DNA of 64,000 nt. Source: Zavarzinia aquatilis. GTDB lineage: Bacteria > Pseudomonadota > Alphaproteobacteria > Zavarziniales > Zavarziniaceae. The stretch lies in assembly GCF_003173035.1 (NCBI RefSeq), contig NZ_QGLE01000003.1:254731-318730 (forward strand), in the 5' to 3' direction. Below are positions 43,251 to 52,460 of the stretch, one piece after another. The position numbers and the translations under genes are program-made. Under the pieces are notes generated by a model. It did not search any database and was not told the origin of the DNA. It saw nothing but the letters and a program-made list of their open reading frames with translations. Numbering within the stretch: the stretch's first letter is position 1; every line of letters starts with the position of its first letter.

Positions 43251-44198
43251 ATGCGCTTTCTGCTGCTGCTCGTCGCGCTGCTGGCATCCTCTCCTGCGCT
43301 GGCCGAGGGCGGCGAATACCGTTTCACCACGCCGGACGGCCGGTCGCGCGACTATCTCCTGTCGGTGCCGGCCAAGCCAGGGGCGGAACCGCTGCCCCTG
43401 ATCGTCGTGCTTCACGGCACCTATGGCAGCGCCGACAAGATGGAGCGGCACCTCGGCTTCGAGTCCTATGTCGAGGCTTACCGGGTCGCCGTCGCCTATC
43501 CCGATGCCTATCGCGAGCCGGGCGCCCGCCGGACCTTACGCTGGAACGACGGGCGCGGCACCCTGGCGTCCAGTGCGGCCGGCATCGACGATGTCGCCGC
43601 GCTGCGCGCCCTGGTCGCCGATATCGGCGGGCGGGTGAATCTCGACCGGCGGCGGGTCTTCGTCGCCGGGGCCTCGAACGGCGGCATGATGGCTTATCGG
43701 GTGGGCTGCGAGGCAGCGGACCTCGTCGCCGGCATCGCGCCGGTGATCGGCGCCGTGGCGTCGCCGATCTATCCCGGCTGCCATCCCTCGCGACCGATTG
43801 CCGTCCTGGCCATCAACGGCATGGCCGATCCCATCGTGCCTTTCGCGGGCGGCACGGTCTGCGCCGACGTGCCGAAAATCTTCTGCGAGCGGGGCGAGGT
43901 CGCGGGGGCGGAAGCGTCGCTGCGCCGCTTCGCCGAGGGCGCGGGCTGCACGGGCGCGCCCTTGGCCGCCGATCTGCCGCCAACGGTCGACGATGGCACG
44001 CGGCTCCGCCGTGTCGATTACCGGGACTGCCCCGCCGGTATCCGGGTGCGCGGCCTGTGGATCGCGGGCGGGGGCCACGCCTGGCCGCCGCTGCCCAGCC
44101 AGCTCGGCCAGCGCCGCGCCGGCCGCTCCTCCGGCAATCTCGACGCGACCGAAGCGATTGTGCGCTTCTTCCTGACGCCGGGCGATTCAGTCCCCTGA
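43251..44198 (+). CDS. Secreted PHB-depolymerase/feruloyl-esterase-like hydrolase
   Basis: Predicted 315 residues. The signal peptide (FLLLLVALLASSPALA) ends near residue 18. The LpqC/PHB-depolymerase pattern is seen: LPLIVVLHGTYGSADKMERH, lipase box GASNGGMMAYRVGC, INGMADPIVPFAGG for the Asp and GGGHAWP for the His. It should hydrolyse an ester polymer or aromatic ester outside the cytoplasm. The gene's last residues and TGA stop are encoded by the first copy of the 26-bp tandem repeat. Confidence 0.86.
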   Translation: MRFLLLLVALLASSPALAEGGEYRFTTPDGRSRDYLLSVPAKPGAEPLPLIVVLHGTYGSADKMERHLGFESYVEAYRVAVAYPDAYREPGARRTLRWNDGRGTLASSAAGIDDVAALRALVADIGGRVNLDRRRVFVAGASNGGMMAYRVGCEAADLVAGIAPVIGAVASPIYPGCHPSRPIAVLAINGMADPIVPFAGGTVCADVPKIFCERGEVAGAEASLRRFAEGAGCTGAPLAADLPPTVDDGTRLRRVDYRDCPAGIRVRGLWIAGGGHAWPPLPSQLGQRRAGRSSGNLDATEAIVRFFLTPGDSVP

Positions 44199-44333
44199 GC
44201 CGGGACGGCGATTCAATCCCCTGAGCCGGGACGGCGATTCAATCCCCTGAGCCGGGACGGCGATTCAATCCCCTGAGCCGGGACGGCGATTCAATCCCCT
44301 GAGCCGGGACGGCGATTCAATCCCCTGAGCCGG
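44184..44333. repeat. 26-bp tandem repeat, about 5.8 copies
   Basis: Copies start at 44184, 44210, 44236, 44262, 44288 and 44314 (the last one 20 bp). The unit begins GATTCAATCCCCTGAGCC; the first copy differs by one base (GATTCAGT). Each unit has TGA on the plus strand and TGA (TTGAATC) on the minus strand, and both flanking genes end inside it. Confidence 0.95.
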
Positions 44334-45291
44334 CGCGGCCGAAACGCTTGCGATAGGCGCCGGGGGTAAGACCGGTCAGCCTCAGGAACAGCTTGCGGAA
44401 GGCGGAAGGGTCCTCATAGCCGACATCGAAGGCGATCTGGCCGACGCTGCGCCGTGTCAGCTCCAGCGCCGCGCGGGCGTTGGCGATCCGGATCTGCTGG
44501 CCATATTCGGTCGGGGTCATGCCGGTCGCCTTGCGGAAACGGCGCAGGAAGGTCCGCTCCTCCAGCCCCGCCTGGGCCAGCATGGCGGGCAGCGCGGCGC
44601 CGACCGCGCCCGTGGCCTGCAGGCCGTGCTGGACTTTCAGGATGGCGGCATCGCCATGGTCCAGCCGGGGGATGAAGGCGCGGTAGCTGCGCTGCTCCCG
44701 CCCCGGCGGATCGACCAGCAGGAAGCGCGCGGTATCGAGCATGACGGTCGGACCCAGCAACCGCTCGACAAGGACGAGGCCGAGGTCGGTCCAGGCCATG
44801 ACCCCGCCCGCGGTGATCAGATCGCCGTCGTCGATCACCAGCCGGTCGGCGTCGACCCTGATATCGGGAAAGCGCGCGGACAGCAGTCCGGCATAGCCCC
44901 AGTGGGTGGTGGCGGGCCGCCCGGCCAGCAGCCCCGTCTCGGCGAGGACGAAGGCCCCGGCGCAGATCGAGGCCAGGGTGGCGCCCTGCTCGTGTGCCTC
45001 CGCCATCCAGCGGGCAAGGGGGCGCATCGCCTCCGCCGGCATCAGCGGGGCGAGACTGGGCGGCGCGATCAGGATGGCGGGGCGATGCGCCGCGCCCGGC
45101 TCGCTGTCGAACACGCAGGCCATGGCCGCCCCCTCGGGCCGCCAGTGGCTGACCCGCAAGGCGCCGCCGCCACCCCGCTCCCGCGTCATGCGGGTGGCGA
45201 CGGCGAACAGGTCGGTTAACCCATGGACCGCCGCCGCCTGCGCGCCGTCGTAGAGCAGGATGGCAATCTCCGGCAGGGGGGCGACGGTCAT
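44317..45291 (-). CDS. GlxA-family regulator (DJ-1/PfpI-like domain + AraC HTH)
   Basis: Predicted 324 residues from ATG 45291; an upstream ATG at 45357 is in frame. The N-terminal ~185 residues have the DJ-1/PfpI-like fold (EIAILLYDGAQAAAVHGLTD, then GATLASICAGAFVLAETGLL with the nucleophile-elbow Cys, then TAGGVMAWTDLGL). The C-terminus is an AraC DNA-binding domain (GLEERTFLRRFRKATGMTPT, then VGYEDPSAFRKLFLRLTGLT). It is divergent from a cysteine hydrolase, a common pairing in which the regulator controls the hydrolase. The stop codon lies in the sixth repeat copy. Confidence 0.89.
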   Translation of the reverse strand: MTVAPLPEIAILLYDGAQAAAVHGLTDLFAVATRMTRERGGGGALRVSHWRPEGAAMACVFDSEPGAAHRPAILIAPPSLAPLMPAEAMRPLARWMAEAHEQGATLASICAGAFVLAETGLLAGRPATTHWGYAGLLSARFPDIRVDADRLVIDDGDLITAGGVMAWTDLGLVLVERLLGPTVMLDTARFLLVDPPGREQRSYRAFIPRLDHGDAAILKVQHGLQATGAVGAALPAMLAQAGLEERTFLRRFRKATGMTPTEYGQQIRIANARAALELTRRSVGQIAFDVGYEDPSAFRKLFLRLTGLTPGAYRKRFGRAGSGD

Positions 45292-45385
45292 TTGTCGGTT
45301 TTGGCCCGCTGAATGTCGATTTCGCCAATCCAAATCATGCCGTCTTGCCGATATCAATAGGGGGCATCAGGCAAGGAGCCCCAAC

Positions 45386-45931
45386 ATGAGCAAGCGCGCG
45401 GTGATCGTCGTCGACATCCAGCAGGATTATTTCCCGGACGGGCGCTGGCCCCTTGCCGGGGTGGAGGCGGCGGCCGACAAGGCGGCGGCGGTGATCGGCG
45501 CGGCGCGCTCGGCCGGCGATCTCGTCGTCCACATCCGCCACGAAGCCCCGGCCGAGGCGCCTTTTTTCGCGGTCGGCACCCCGGGCGCCGAAATCCATCC
45601 CAAGGCGGCACCGCTGCCGGGCGAGCCGGTGATCACCAAGACCGAGATCAACGCCTTCCTGAAAACCCCGCTCGACGAGACGCTGAAGCAGGCGGGTGTC
45701 ACCGACGTGGCCATCGTCGGCAGCATGAGCCATATGTGCGTCGACGCCGCCAGCCGCGCGGCCGCCGACCTCGGCTACAAGGTGACGGTGATCGAGGATG
45801 CCTGCGCCACCCATGATCTGGAACTGAACGGGCGCAAGGTGCCGGCGGCCGACGTCCATGCCGCCTTCATGGCCGCGCTCGGCTTCGGCTATGCCGAGGT
45901 GAAGACGGCGGACGCCTTCCTCGGCGCCTGA
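45386..45931 (+). CDS. Isochorismatase-like cysteine hydrolase
   Basis: Predicted 181 residues. The catalytic triad is visible: Asp in VVDIQQDYF, Lys in VITKTEINAF and Cys in GSMSHMCVDAASRAA. These hydrolases act on amides such as nicotinamide or N-carbamoyl compounds; this one is not specific enough to name. AAGGAG lies seven bases before the ATG. Its stop abuts the convergent aroC stop, and the divergent GlxA-type regulator probably controls it. Confidence 0.88.
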   Translation: MSKRAVIVVDIQQDYFPDGRWPLAGVEAAADKAAAVIGAARSAGDLVVHIRHEAPAEAPFFAVGTPGAEIHPKAAPLPGEPVITKTEINAFLKTPLDETLKQAGVTDVAIVGSMSHMCVDAASRAAADLGYKVTVIEDACATHDLELNGRKVPAADVHAAFMAALGFGYAEVKTADAFLGA

Positions 45932-47002
45932 TCAGCCGATCTGGCCCCGGTGGCGGAGCAGGTGGTCGGCGAGCACGCAGGCCATCATCGCTTCGCCCAC
46001 CGGCACGGCGCGGATGCCGACGCAGGGGTCGTGGCGGCCCTTGGTCGAGACTTCCGTGTCCTCGCCGTCCAGCGTCACGCTGTGGCGCGGGGTGAGGATC
46101 GACGAGGTCGGCTTCACCGCGAAGCGGGCGACCACGTCCTGGCCGGTCGAAATCCCGCCGAGGATGCCGCCCGCCTTGTTCGAGCCGAAGACGACCTTGC
46201 CGTTCTCCATGCGCATCTCGTCGGCGTTTTCCTCGCCATGCAGGGCGGCGGCGCCAAAGCCCGCGCCGATCTCCACGCCCTTGACCGCGTTGATCGACAT
46301 CAGGGCGGCGGCGAGATCGCTGTCGAGCTTGCCGTAGATCGGCGCGCCGATGCCCGCCGGCACGCCCGAGGCGACGACCTCGATCACGGCGCCGACCGAC
46401 GACCCGGCCTTGCGCACCGCGTCGAGATCGGCTTCCCACAGTTTCGCCGTCTCGGCGTCCGGGCAGAAGAAGGGGTTGTTGTCGACCTCGGCCCAGTCCC
46501 AGCGCTCGCGCTCGATCAGGCGGGCGCCGACCTGGATCAGGGCGCCGCGGATGGTGACGTCCGGCCCCAGGATCTTGCGGGCAATCGCCCCGGCCGCGAC
46601 CCGCGCCGCGGTTTCCCGCGCCGAGGAGCGGCCGCCGCCCCGGGGATCGCGAATGCCGTATTTCACCTGATAGGTGAAATCGGCATGGCCCGGGCGGAAG
46701 CTCTTGGCGATGTCGGAATAATCCTTCGAGCGCTGGTCGGTATTCTCGATCATCAGGCTCACGGGCGTGCCCGTGGTCAGGCCCTCGTAGGTGCCGGACA
46801 GGATCTTCACCTCGTCCGGCTCGCGCCGCTGGGTGGTGAACCTGTTCTGGCCGGGCTTGCGCTTGTCGAGGAAGCCCTGGATGTCGGCCTCGGTCAGCGG
46901 AAGGCGCGGCGGCACGCCATCGACGACGCAGCCAAGCGCGGGCCCGTGGCTCTCGCCCCAGGTGGTGACGCGGAACAGATGACCGAAGCTGTTGTAGGAC
47001 AC
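45932..47002 (-). CDS. aroC: Chorismate synthase
   Basis: Predicted 356 residues, full length. The FMN-dependent chorismate synthase signatures [37 protein letters not shown] and [17 protein letters not shown] are intact. It makes chorismate from EPSP in the shikimate pathway. It follows fabI by 1 bp on the minus strand, an arrangement I recall from other alphaproteobacteria. Confidence 0.97.
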   Translation of the reverse strand: MSYNSFGHLFRVTTWGESHGPALGCVVDGVPPRLPLTEADIQGFLDKRKPGQNRFTTQRREPDEVKILSGTYEGLTTGTPVSLMIENTDQRSKDYSDIAKSFRPGHADFTYQVKYGIRDPRGGGRSSARETAARVAAGAIARKILGPDVTIRGALIQVGARLIERERWDWAEVDNNPFFCPDAETAKLWEADLDAVRKAGSSVGAVIEVVASGVPAGIGAPIYGKLDSDLAAALMSINAVKGVEIGAGFGAAALHGEENADEMRMENGKVVFGSNKAGGILGGISTGQDVVARFAVKPTSSILTPRHSVTLDGEDTEVSTKGRHDPCVGIRAVPVGEAMMACVLADHLLRHRGQIG

Positions 47003-47003
47003 C

Positions 47004-47822
47004 TCAGACCACCGAGATGTCCGGCGCGTCCGCCGCCTTCATGCCGACGACGTGGTAACCCGAATCGACGTGGTGCACCTCGCCCGAGACGCCGCGCGAC
47101 AGATCCGAGCACAGATAGAGCCCGGCGCCGCCGACATCGTCGGTCGAGACATTGCGCTTCAGCGGGGAATTATATTCGTTCCACTTCAGGATCAGGCGGA
47201 AGTCGCCGATGGCGGAGGCCGCCAGCGTCTTGATCGGCCCGGCCGAAATCGCGTTCACCCGGATGTCGTTCTTGCCGAGGTCGACCGCGAGATAACGCAC
47301 CGATGCCTCGAGCGCGGCCTTGGCGACGCCCATCACATTGTAATGCGGCATCACCTTTTCCGCCCCGTAGTAGGACAGGGTGACGAGCGAGCCGCCGTTG
47401 GGCATCAGTGCTTCCGCCCGCTTGGCGACCGCGGTGAAGGAGAAGCAGGAGATGAACAGGCTCTGATTGAAATTCTCAGGCGACGTGTCGACGTAGCGGC
47501 CCTTCAGCTCTTCCTTGTCGGAATAGGCGATGGCGTGGACGACGAAATCAATGGTGCCCCATTCGGCCTTCAACGCATCGAAGACGGCGTCGATGGACGC
47601 CATCTCGGAAACGTCGCAGGGCAGGATCAGGCTGTCCGGCGTGCCGACTTCCGCCGCCAGCGGCCGCACGCGCTTCTCCAGGGCCTCGCCGAGATAGGTG
47701 AAGGCGAGCTGACCACCCTGGGCGTGAATCGCCTTGGCAATGCCCCAGGCGATGGAGCGGTCGTTGGCGACCCCCATGATAAGTCCGCGTTTTCCAGCCA
47801 TTAGGCCGGCGCCGATCGACAT
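47004..47822 (-). CDS. fabI: Enoyl-ACP reductase (NADH) FabI
   Basis: Predicted 272 residues; ATG 47801 (MAGKRGL) is a plausible shorter start. The SDR-type core [20 protein letters not shown] and catalytic Tyr-x6-Lys (YNVMGVAK) identify FabI, the final reductase of fatty acid elongation and triclosan/isoniazid-type target. Divergent from pdxH; co-transcribed with aroC. Confidence 0.95.
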   Translation of the reverse strand: MSIGAGLMAGKRGLIMGVANDRSIAWGIAKAIHAQGGQLAFTYLGEALEKRVRPLAAEVGTPDSLILPCDVSEMASIDAVFDALKAEWGTIDFVVHAIAYSDKEELKGRYVDTSPENFNQSLFISCFSFTAVAKRAEALMPNGGSLVTLSYYGAEKVMPHYNVMGVAKAALEASVRYLAVDLGKNDIRVNAISAGPIKTLAASAIGDFRLILKWNEYNSPLKRNVSTDDVGGAGLYLCSDLSRGVSGEVHHVDSGYHVVGMKAADAPDISVV

Positions 47823-47981
47823 AGGCTGATCTCCCTCAAGGCGGCGTGCAAAGCGCGCGGATTATAGACGTCTCGGGCCGGCTCTCAAGGGACGGCTTGC
47901 ATCTGGTGCATTTCGCCCATGCCTCGCTTCCTTGCGGGCAAAGTCCTATGTTCGCCGAAGCTTCCGATCCGAGGTTTTTCC

Positions 47982-48602
47982 ATGACCGATATCCTGGCGT
48001 CCACCGACGATGCGACCCTCGCGGCGCGCGGCCCCTATGATCTTTTCGCCAAATGGTTCGCCGAGGCAGCGGCAACCGAGGTGAACGACCCCAATGCCAT
48101 GGCCCTCGCCACGGTCGACGAAACGGGGCAGCCCTCGGTCCGGGTCGTGCTGATGAAGGAATACGACGACCGCGGCTTCGTCTTCTACACCAATTTCGAG
48201 AGCGACAAGGGCCGTGCCCTGTTGGCCAATCCGGTCGCCGGGCTGAACTTCCACTGGAAGGGCCTGCGCCGTCAGGTGCGGATCAACGGCACCGTCGCGC
48301 CCGTGTCCGCGGCCGAGGCGGATGAATATTTCGCCATTCGCCCCCGCGATTCGCAGGTCGGCGCCTGGGCCAGTTCGCAATCCCGCCCGCTGGCGTCGCG
48401 GGCCACCTTCGAGGCGGAAATCGCCGCCGTCGCCGCCCGCTACGAGGGTCAGGACGTGCCGCGCCCGCCGCATTGGTCGGGTTTCCGCATCGCGCCAAAG
48501 CGTATAGAGTTCTGGCAGGACCGGCCGTTCCGCCTGCACGACCGGGCGATCTTCACGCCCGTCGCCGCCGGTGGCTGGACGGTTCACCGCGTCTATCCGT
48601 GA
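47982..48602 (+). CDS. pdxH: Pyridoxamine/pyridoxine 5'-phosphate oxidase
   Basis: Predicted 206 residues. The FMN-binding split barrel has [33 protein letters not shown] and the C-terminal PdxH signature [18 protein letters not shown] 47982 has GAGGT about seven bases before it. It forms pyridoxal 5'-phosphate. Divergent from fabI. Confidence 0.95.
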   Translation: MTDILASTDDATLAARGPYDLFAKWFAEAAATEVNDPNAMALATVDETGQPSVRVVLMKEYDDRGFVFYTNFESDKGRALLANPVAGLNFHWKGLRRQVRINGTVAPVSAAEADEYFAIRPRDSQVGAWASSQSRPLASRATFEAEIAAVAARYEGQDVPRPPHWSGFRIAPKRIEFWQDRPFRLHDRAIFTPVAAGGWTVHRVYP

Positions 48603-48634
48603 TTTTCCGCCGTTCTTGAGTTTGTGAAGGTTCG

Positions 48635-49582
48635 ATGAGTTCCAGCCCCGCCGTCGCGGCCCCGGCCGCAGAACCGTTGGATGTCGCCGACGCCGCCCGC
48701 CTGATGCGCCGGGCGACGATGGCGTCGGTCGGCGTCGCGCTGACCCTGATCGCCATCAAGATCGCGGCCTATGTCCTGTCGGGCTCGGTCGCCATGCTGT
48801 CCAGCCTGGTCGATTCGTCGCTCGACGCGGCGGCTTCGCTGGCGACCCTGTTCGCGGTTCATCAGTCGACCGCGCCCGCCGACCGCGAGCACCGCTTCGG
48901 CCACGGCAAGGCGGAGGCGCTGGCGGGACTCCTGCAGGCCGCCATCGTTTCCGGCTCGGGCATGTTCCTGCTGTTCGAATCAGTGCGGCGCATCCTCAAC
49001 CCGGCGCCGATCGACAACGGCCTGATCGGCATCGGGGTCATGGTGATCTCGATCGTGCTCACCCTCGGTCTCGTCACCTATCAGCAACGGGTGGCGCGGC
49101 GCACGGGCTCGATCGCCGTCTCGGGCGACCGGCTGCATTATCTGTCGGACCTTCTGTCCAACGCGGGCGTCATCCTCGCCCTCGTGCTCGCCAGCCAGTT
49201 CGGCCTCGTCGAGGCGGATGGCATCATCGCCCTCGGGATCGCGGGCATCCTGCTGCATGGCGCCTATGGCATCGTGCGCGGCGCCCTCGACATGCTGATG
49301 GACCGGGAATTGCCGGATGTGGAGCGCGCGCGGATCATCGAGATCGTGAAGGCGGAACCCCGTGTCCTCGCCCTTCACGACCTGCGGACGCGGCGCTCCG
49401 GCCTCGCGACCTTCATCCAGCTCCATCTGGTGCTGGATGCCGATATGAAACTTCGTGATGCCCATGGGATCGCGGAAGCAGTAGAACAGGCGTTGATCAC
49501 CGCTTTCCCCGGTGCCGAGGTGATCATTCACGAAGATCCGGACGGGGTTGAGGAATCGGACGGCCACGCCCGCCGGATCTGA
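48635..49582 (+). CDS. Cation diffusion facilitator (FieF-like metal efflux)
   Basis: Predicted 315 residues with six membrane helices and a C-terminal cytoplasmic domain. Metal-site residues are present in helix 2 (SSLVDSSLDAAAS, D-x3-D) and helix 5 (DRLHYLSDLLSN, H-x3-D). The DxxxD/HxxxD pair and HRFGHGKAEALAGL favour the FieF (iron/zinc) branch. It exchanges divalent cation for protons. Starts 32 bp after pdxH. Confidence 0.9.
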   Translation: MSSSPAVAAPAAEPLDVADAARLMRRATMASVGVALTLIAIKIAAYVLSGSVAMLSSLVDSSLDAAASLATLFAVHQSTAPADREHRFGHGKAEALAGLLQAAIVSGSGMFLLFESVRRILNPAPIDNGLIGIGVMVISIVLTLGLVTYQQRVARRTGSIAVSGDRLHYLSDLLSNAGVILALVLASQFGLVEADGIIALGIAGILLHGAYGIVRGALDMLMDRELPDVERARIIEIVKAEPRVLALHDLRTRRSGLATFIQLHLVLDADMKLRDAHGIAEAVEQALITAFPGAEVIIHEDPDGVEESDGHARRI

Positions 49583-49629
49583 TACAGGATCCGCCCGCGC
49601 CGCAGGTCCGGCCGAGGATCGAGATAGCC

Positions 49630-50376
49630 ATGCCCGTAGTTGAAAATACCCGTCGTACCCTGATCCTGACCGGCGCCAGCCGCGGCATCGGCCATGCCAC
49701 CGTCAAGCGCTTCTCGTCGGCGGGCTGGCGGGTGATCACCCTGTCGCGCCAGCCTTTCCCGGAGAATTGCCCCTGGGCCGCCGGTCCCGAGGATCACGTC
49801 CAGATCGACCTTGCCGACGTCGACGCCATGCCCCGGGTGATCGAGGAAATGCGCAGCCGCCTGGTCGACGGCCGGCTCGACGCCCTCGTCAATAATGCCG
49901 GCATTTCGCCGAAAGGCCCGGGCGGCAGCCGACTCGGCACCATCGAGACGGAGTTCGAGACCTGGGACCGGGTGTTCCGGGTGAATTTCTTCGCGCCTGT
50001 CCTGCTGGCGCGCGGGCTGCTGCGGGAATTGCAGGCGGCGCAGGGTTCCATCGTCAATGTCACCTCGATCGCCGGCTCGCGCGTGCATCCTTTCGCCGGT
50101 TCGGCCTATGCCACGTCGAAGGCGGCGCTGGCGGCGCTGACCCGCGAAATGGCCTCGGACTTCGGCCCGCTCGGCATCAGGGTCAATGCGATTTCCCCCG
50201 GCGAGATCGAGACGGCGATTCTCTCGCCCGGGACGGAGAAGCTGGTCGAACAGATCCCGCTGCGCCGCCTCGGCTCCACCGCCGAGGTCGCCAAGGCGAT
50301 CTATTTCCTGTGCACCGAGCAGTCGTCCTATGTCTCGGGCGCGGAATTGCACATCAACGGCGGCCAGCACGTCTGA
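49630..50376 (+). CDS. Short-chain dehydrogenase/reductase, FabG-like
   Basis: Predicted 248 residues. TGASRGIG (cofactor), NNAGIS, the catalytic Ser in VNVTSIAGS and YATSKAALAAL are all present; it ends with the usual YVSGAELHINGGQ. The substrate cannot be given; the lack of fab neighbours argues against housekeeping FabG. Confidence 0.9.
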   Translation: MPVVENTRRTLILTGASRGIGHATVKRFSSAGWRVITLSRQPFPENCPWAAGPEDHVQIDLADVDAMPRVIEEMRSRLVDGRLDALVNNAGISPKGPGGSRLGTIETEFETWDRVFRVNFFAPVLLARGLLRELQAAQGSIVNVTSIAGSRVHPFAGSAYATSKAALAALTREMASDFGPLGIRVNAISPGEIETAILSPGTEKLVEQIPLRRLGSTAEVAKAIYFLCTEQSSYVSGAELHINGGQHV

Positions 50377-50384
50377 TCGCCAAT

Positions 50385-50408
50385 GGGAGGATCGGCGCCG
50401 ATCCTCCC
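50385..50408 (+). terminator. Perfect 24-bp palindrome after the SDR gene
   Basis: GGGAGGATCGGC directly followed by its reverse complement, 8 bp past the SDR stop. It forms a strong hairpin. No clean T-run follows, though the region after 50415 turns AT-rich. Likely a terminator or mRNA 3' stabiliser. Confidence 0.6.
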
Positions 50409-50592
50409 CCATTCCCGATTAAAATTGTTTCGCACTGCGGCGAAGCCGGTATTTACGGCGGCGCCGGACGTGTTACGCTTCTTTTACGAAGCAGGTGTTC
50501 AATCAAATCGCGGGCATGTTCCCGCCGTAGAGCAATTCCCGGGAGTAGAGCTGATCCAGCGCATGTAACTGTCAAGATACGGAGGGTTCTGC

Positions 50593-50856
50593 ATGAGCGA
50601 CTTCGAACGCATGTTGTCGGACTATCGCCTTACCACGGCGGAAATTCTGTACCATATGCCGGATCATCCGAGTCTGCTGCAAAGCTATACTTGGCAGAAA
50701 CTTGACATCGCGCCGCGATACCCGGAACTGAAACGTTTCCTCGACTTCTGGGAAGCCAATCTCGACGGCAAGCTTCATTCGGTGAAGGTGATGTCCAACC
50801 GCATCATCAAGCCGGGCGAATACCGCCACACCCAGAATTACTTCACGCTGCACTGA
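50593..50856 (+). CDS. usg: Usg family protein
   Basis: Predicted 87 residues. The sequence LTTAEILYHMPDHPSLLQSY, then PELKRFLDFWEANLDGKLHS and a basic tail ending YFTLH, matches the short Usg proteins of alphaproteobacteria. Their function is not established. GGAGGG lies before the ATG, and a 216-bp leader separates it from the SDR gene. Converges on the thioesterase gene 15 bp away. Confidence 0.88.
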   Translation: MSDFERMLSDYRLTTAEILYHMPDHPSLLQSYTWQKLDIAPRYPELKRFLDFWEANLDGKLHSVKVMSNRIIKPGEYRHTQNYFTLH

Positions 50857-50871
50857 ACGGCTCGCGCCCCG

Positions 50872-51303
50872 TCAGCGGGGTGTCAGCACCTTGAAGACGC
50901 CGGTGCCGGTGGCGATCACGGTCTCGCCCGACCAGATGCGCCCCTGCACCGTGCGGAAACTCTCGTCGGCGGCGACGATGTGGCCCGTGCCCTCGATCCA
51001 GGCGCCGAAGGGGGCGCCGGCAATGAAATCGACCAGCAGGCGCACGGTGATCCAATTGTCCCGGGTCCGGTGCGAGATGGCATGGCCGAAGGTGACATCG
51101 GCAAAGCCCATCAACATGCCGCCATGGCAATTGTTCAGTGTGTTGGTCAGATGGGGGCCGACCCGGAACCCCCGGATGAAACCGCCGTCTTCCGTCTCGC
51201 GCTCGAACAGCGGGCCGATGGAGAGGCCGTAGCCGCTGCGCACCGGCAGGCGGGTGAAGCCCGGCGGCGGGGCGGGATCGAAGGTATCGCTGCTATCGTT
51301 CAT
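50872..51303 (-). CDS. PaaI-type acyl-CoA thioesterase (hotdog fold)
   Basis: Predicted 143 residues forming one hotdog domain. The family pattern N-x-x-G-x-x-H/G is seen in LNNCHGGMLMGFADVTFGHA, followed by TVRLLVDFIAGAPFGAWIEG and GRIWSGETVIATGTGVFKVL. It should hydrolyse an acyl-CoA; the acyl group is unknown. Its start is 45 bp from the stop of the minus-strand acetyltransferase gene upstream. Confidence 0.86.
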   Translation of the reverse strand: MNDSSDTFDPAPPPGFTRLPVRSGYGLSIGPLFERETEDGGFIRGFRVGPHLTNTLNNCHGGMLMGFADVTFGHAISHRTRDNWITVRLLVDFIAGAPFGAWIEGTGHIVAADESFRTVQGRIWSGETVIATGTGVFKVLTPR

Positions 51304-51348
51304 GCCGCCATCGGACGAAGTGCTGAATTCGCCGTCAAGCCCGAAGTC

Positions 51349-51828
51349 CTACAAGGCGATCAGCGGCACGCCGAGCAGCGAGGGGAACAGCGCCATGATC
51401 GGGTCCGGCCGGGTGAACTGGATGCGACCCCAGGCTTCGCCGGTCTCGACCCAGCCCTGGGCGCGATAGAACGCGCGGCCCGAAGCATTCTGTGCGTCGC
51501 AGCGCAGGTGCGCGCCAAGACCGAGGATGCGGCCGGTTTCCGCCAGCAGCAGGGCGCCCGCGCCCCTTCCTTGGGCCTCGGGCGAGACGAAGAGCAATTC
51601 AAGCTCGCGGTGGCGGCGGTCGAAGCCGGCGAAACCGGCGACCAGTCCCTGATGCTCGACGACGACGATCTCGAGATCGGCGGTCGCCAGCTCGAAATCC
51701 TCGGTCGAGAAACGGTCGGCGGGAACATCGGGGCGCGCCCGGCGGCGGGCGGCGACGAAAATACCGGCGCAGGCCGGGGCATCCGCCGCCAGCATCGGCC
51801 TCACGCGAAGTCTGTCGCCTTCCGCCAT
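51349..51828 (-). CDS. GNAT-family N-acetyltransferase
   Basis: Predicted 159 residues. The domain has RVRPMLAADAPACAGIFVAA, then VVVEHQGLVAGFAGFDRRHR and the acetyl-CoA loop FVSPEAQGRGAGALLLAETG, followed by NASGRAFYRAQGW. The acceptor is unknown. Lies between the tag and thioesterase genes on the same strand. Confidence 0.85.
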   Translation of the reverse strand: MAEGDRLRVRPMLAADAPACAGIFVAARRRARPDVPADRFSTEDFELATADLEIVVVEHQGLVAGFAGFDRRHRELELLFVSPEAQGRGAGALLLAETGRILGLGAHLRCDAQNASGRAFYRAQGWVETGEAWGRIQFTRPDPIMALFPSLLGVPLIAL

Positions 51829-51866
51829 GTCATTTCGTCCCCAGGTCGGAAACCGTTTTTCCCGGT

Positions 51867-52460
51867 CTATCCGCGTTTGGCATGACAGCCCGCCAGATGG
51901 TCATCGACCATCCCGACGGCCTGCATGAAAGCATACACGATGGTCGGCCCGACGAAGCGGAAGCCGAATTGTCGCAGGGCCTTCGACATCGCCTCGGCTT
52001 CCGGGCTCGATGTCGGGGCCTGCGAAATGCTGGTCCAGGTGTTGACGATCGGGCGATCCTTCACGAAGGACCACAGGAAGCGCGAAAAGTCGCCTTCCCT
52101 TGCCTCGATGTCGAGGTAACCCCGGGCATTGCCGATGGTTGCCTCGATCTTGCCGCGATGGCGCACGATGCCGGGATCGGCCAGCGCCCCGGCGATCTCC
52201 GCCTCGCCCCAACGCGCCAGCGTCGCCGGCTCGAACCCCTCGAAGCGGCGGCGGAAGCCGTCGCGCTTGCGCAGGATGGTGATCCAGGCAAGGCCGGCCT
52301 GAAACCCGTCGAGGATCAGCTTCTCGAACAGGGCGCGGCTGTCCCGCTCGGGCACGCCCCATTCGTCGTCGTGATAGGCCATGTATTCGGGCAAGGTGCC
52401 GCACCAGGGGCAGCGCGCCTTGCCGTCGTCGTGGACGATGAGGCCGGTTTCGCGCATCAC
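51867..52460 (-). CDS. tag: DNA-3-methyladenine glycosylase I
   Basis: Predicted 197 residues. The Tag signature RCPWCG followed by YHDDEWGVPERDSRALFEKL and the C-terminal HLAGCHAKRG supplies the zinc-binding Cys/His set; ILDGFQAGLAWITILRKRDG is the HhH-like recognition part. It removes 3-methyladenine from DNA. Its start overlaps the ygfZ stop by 4 bp. Confidence 0.95.
   Translation of the reverse strand: MMRETGLIVHDDGKARCPWCGTLPEYMAYHDDEWGVPERDSRALFEKLILDGFQAGLAWITILRKRDGFRRRFEGFEPATLARWGEAEIAGALADPGIVRHRGKIEATIGNARGYLDIEAREGDFSRFLWSFVKDRPIVNTWTSISQAPTSSPEAEAMSKALRQFGFRFVGPTIVYAFMQAVGMVDDHLAGCHAKRG

Noticed and set aside
44184-44333. Tandem repeats as a CRISPR array
   Set aside because: The repeats are head to tail with no spacers between them, and no cas genes are present.
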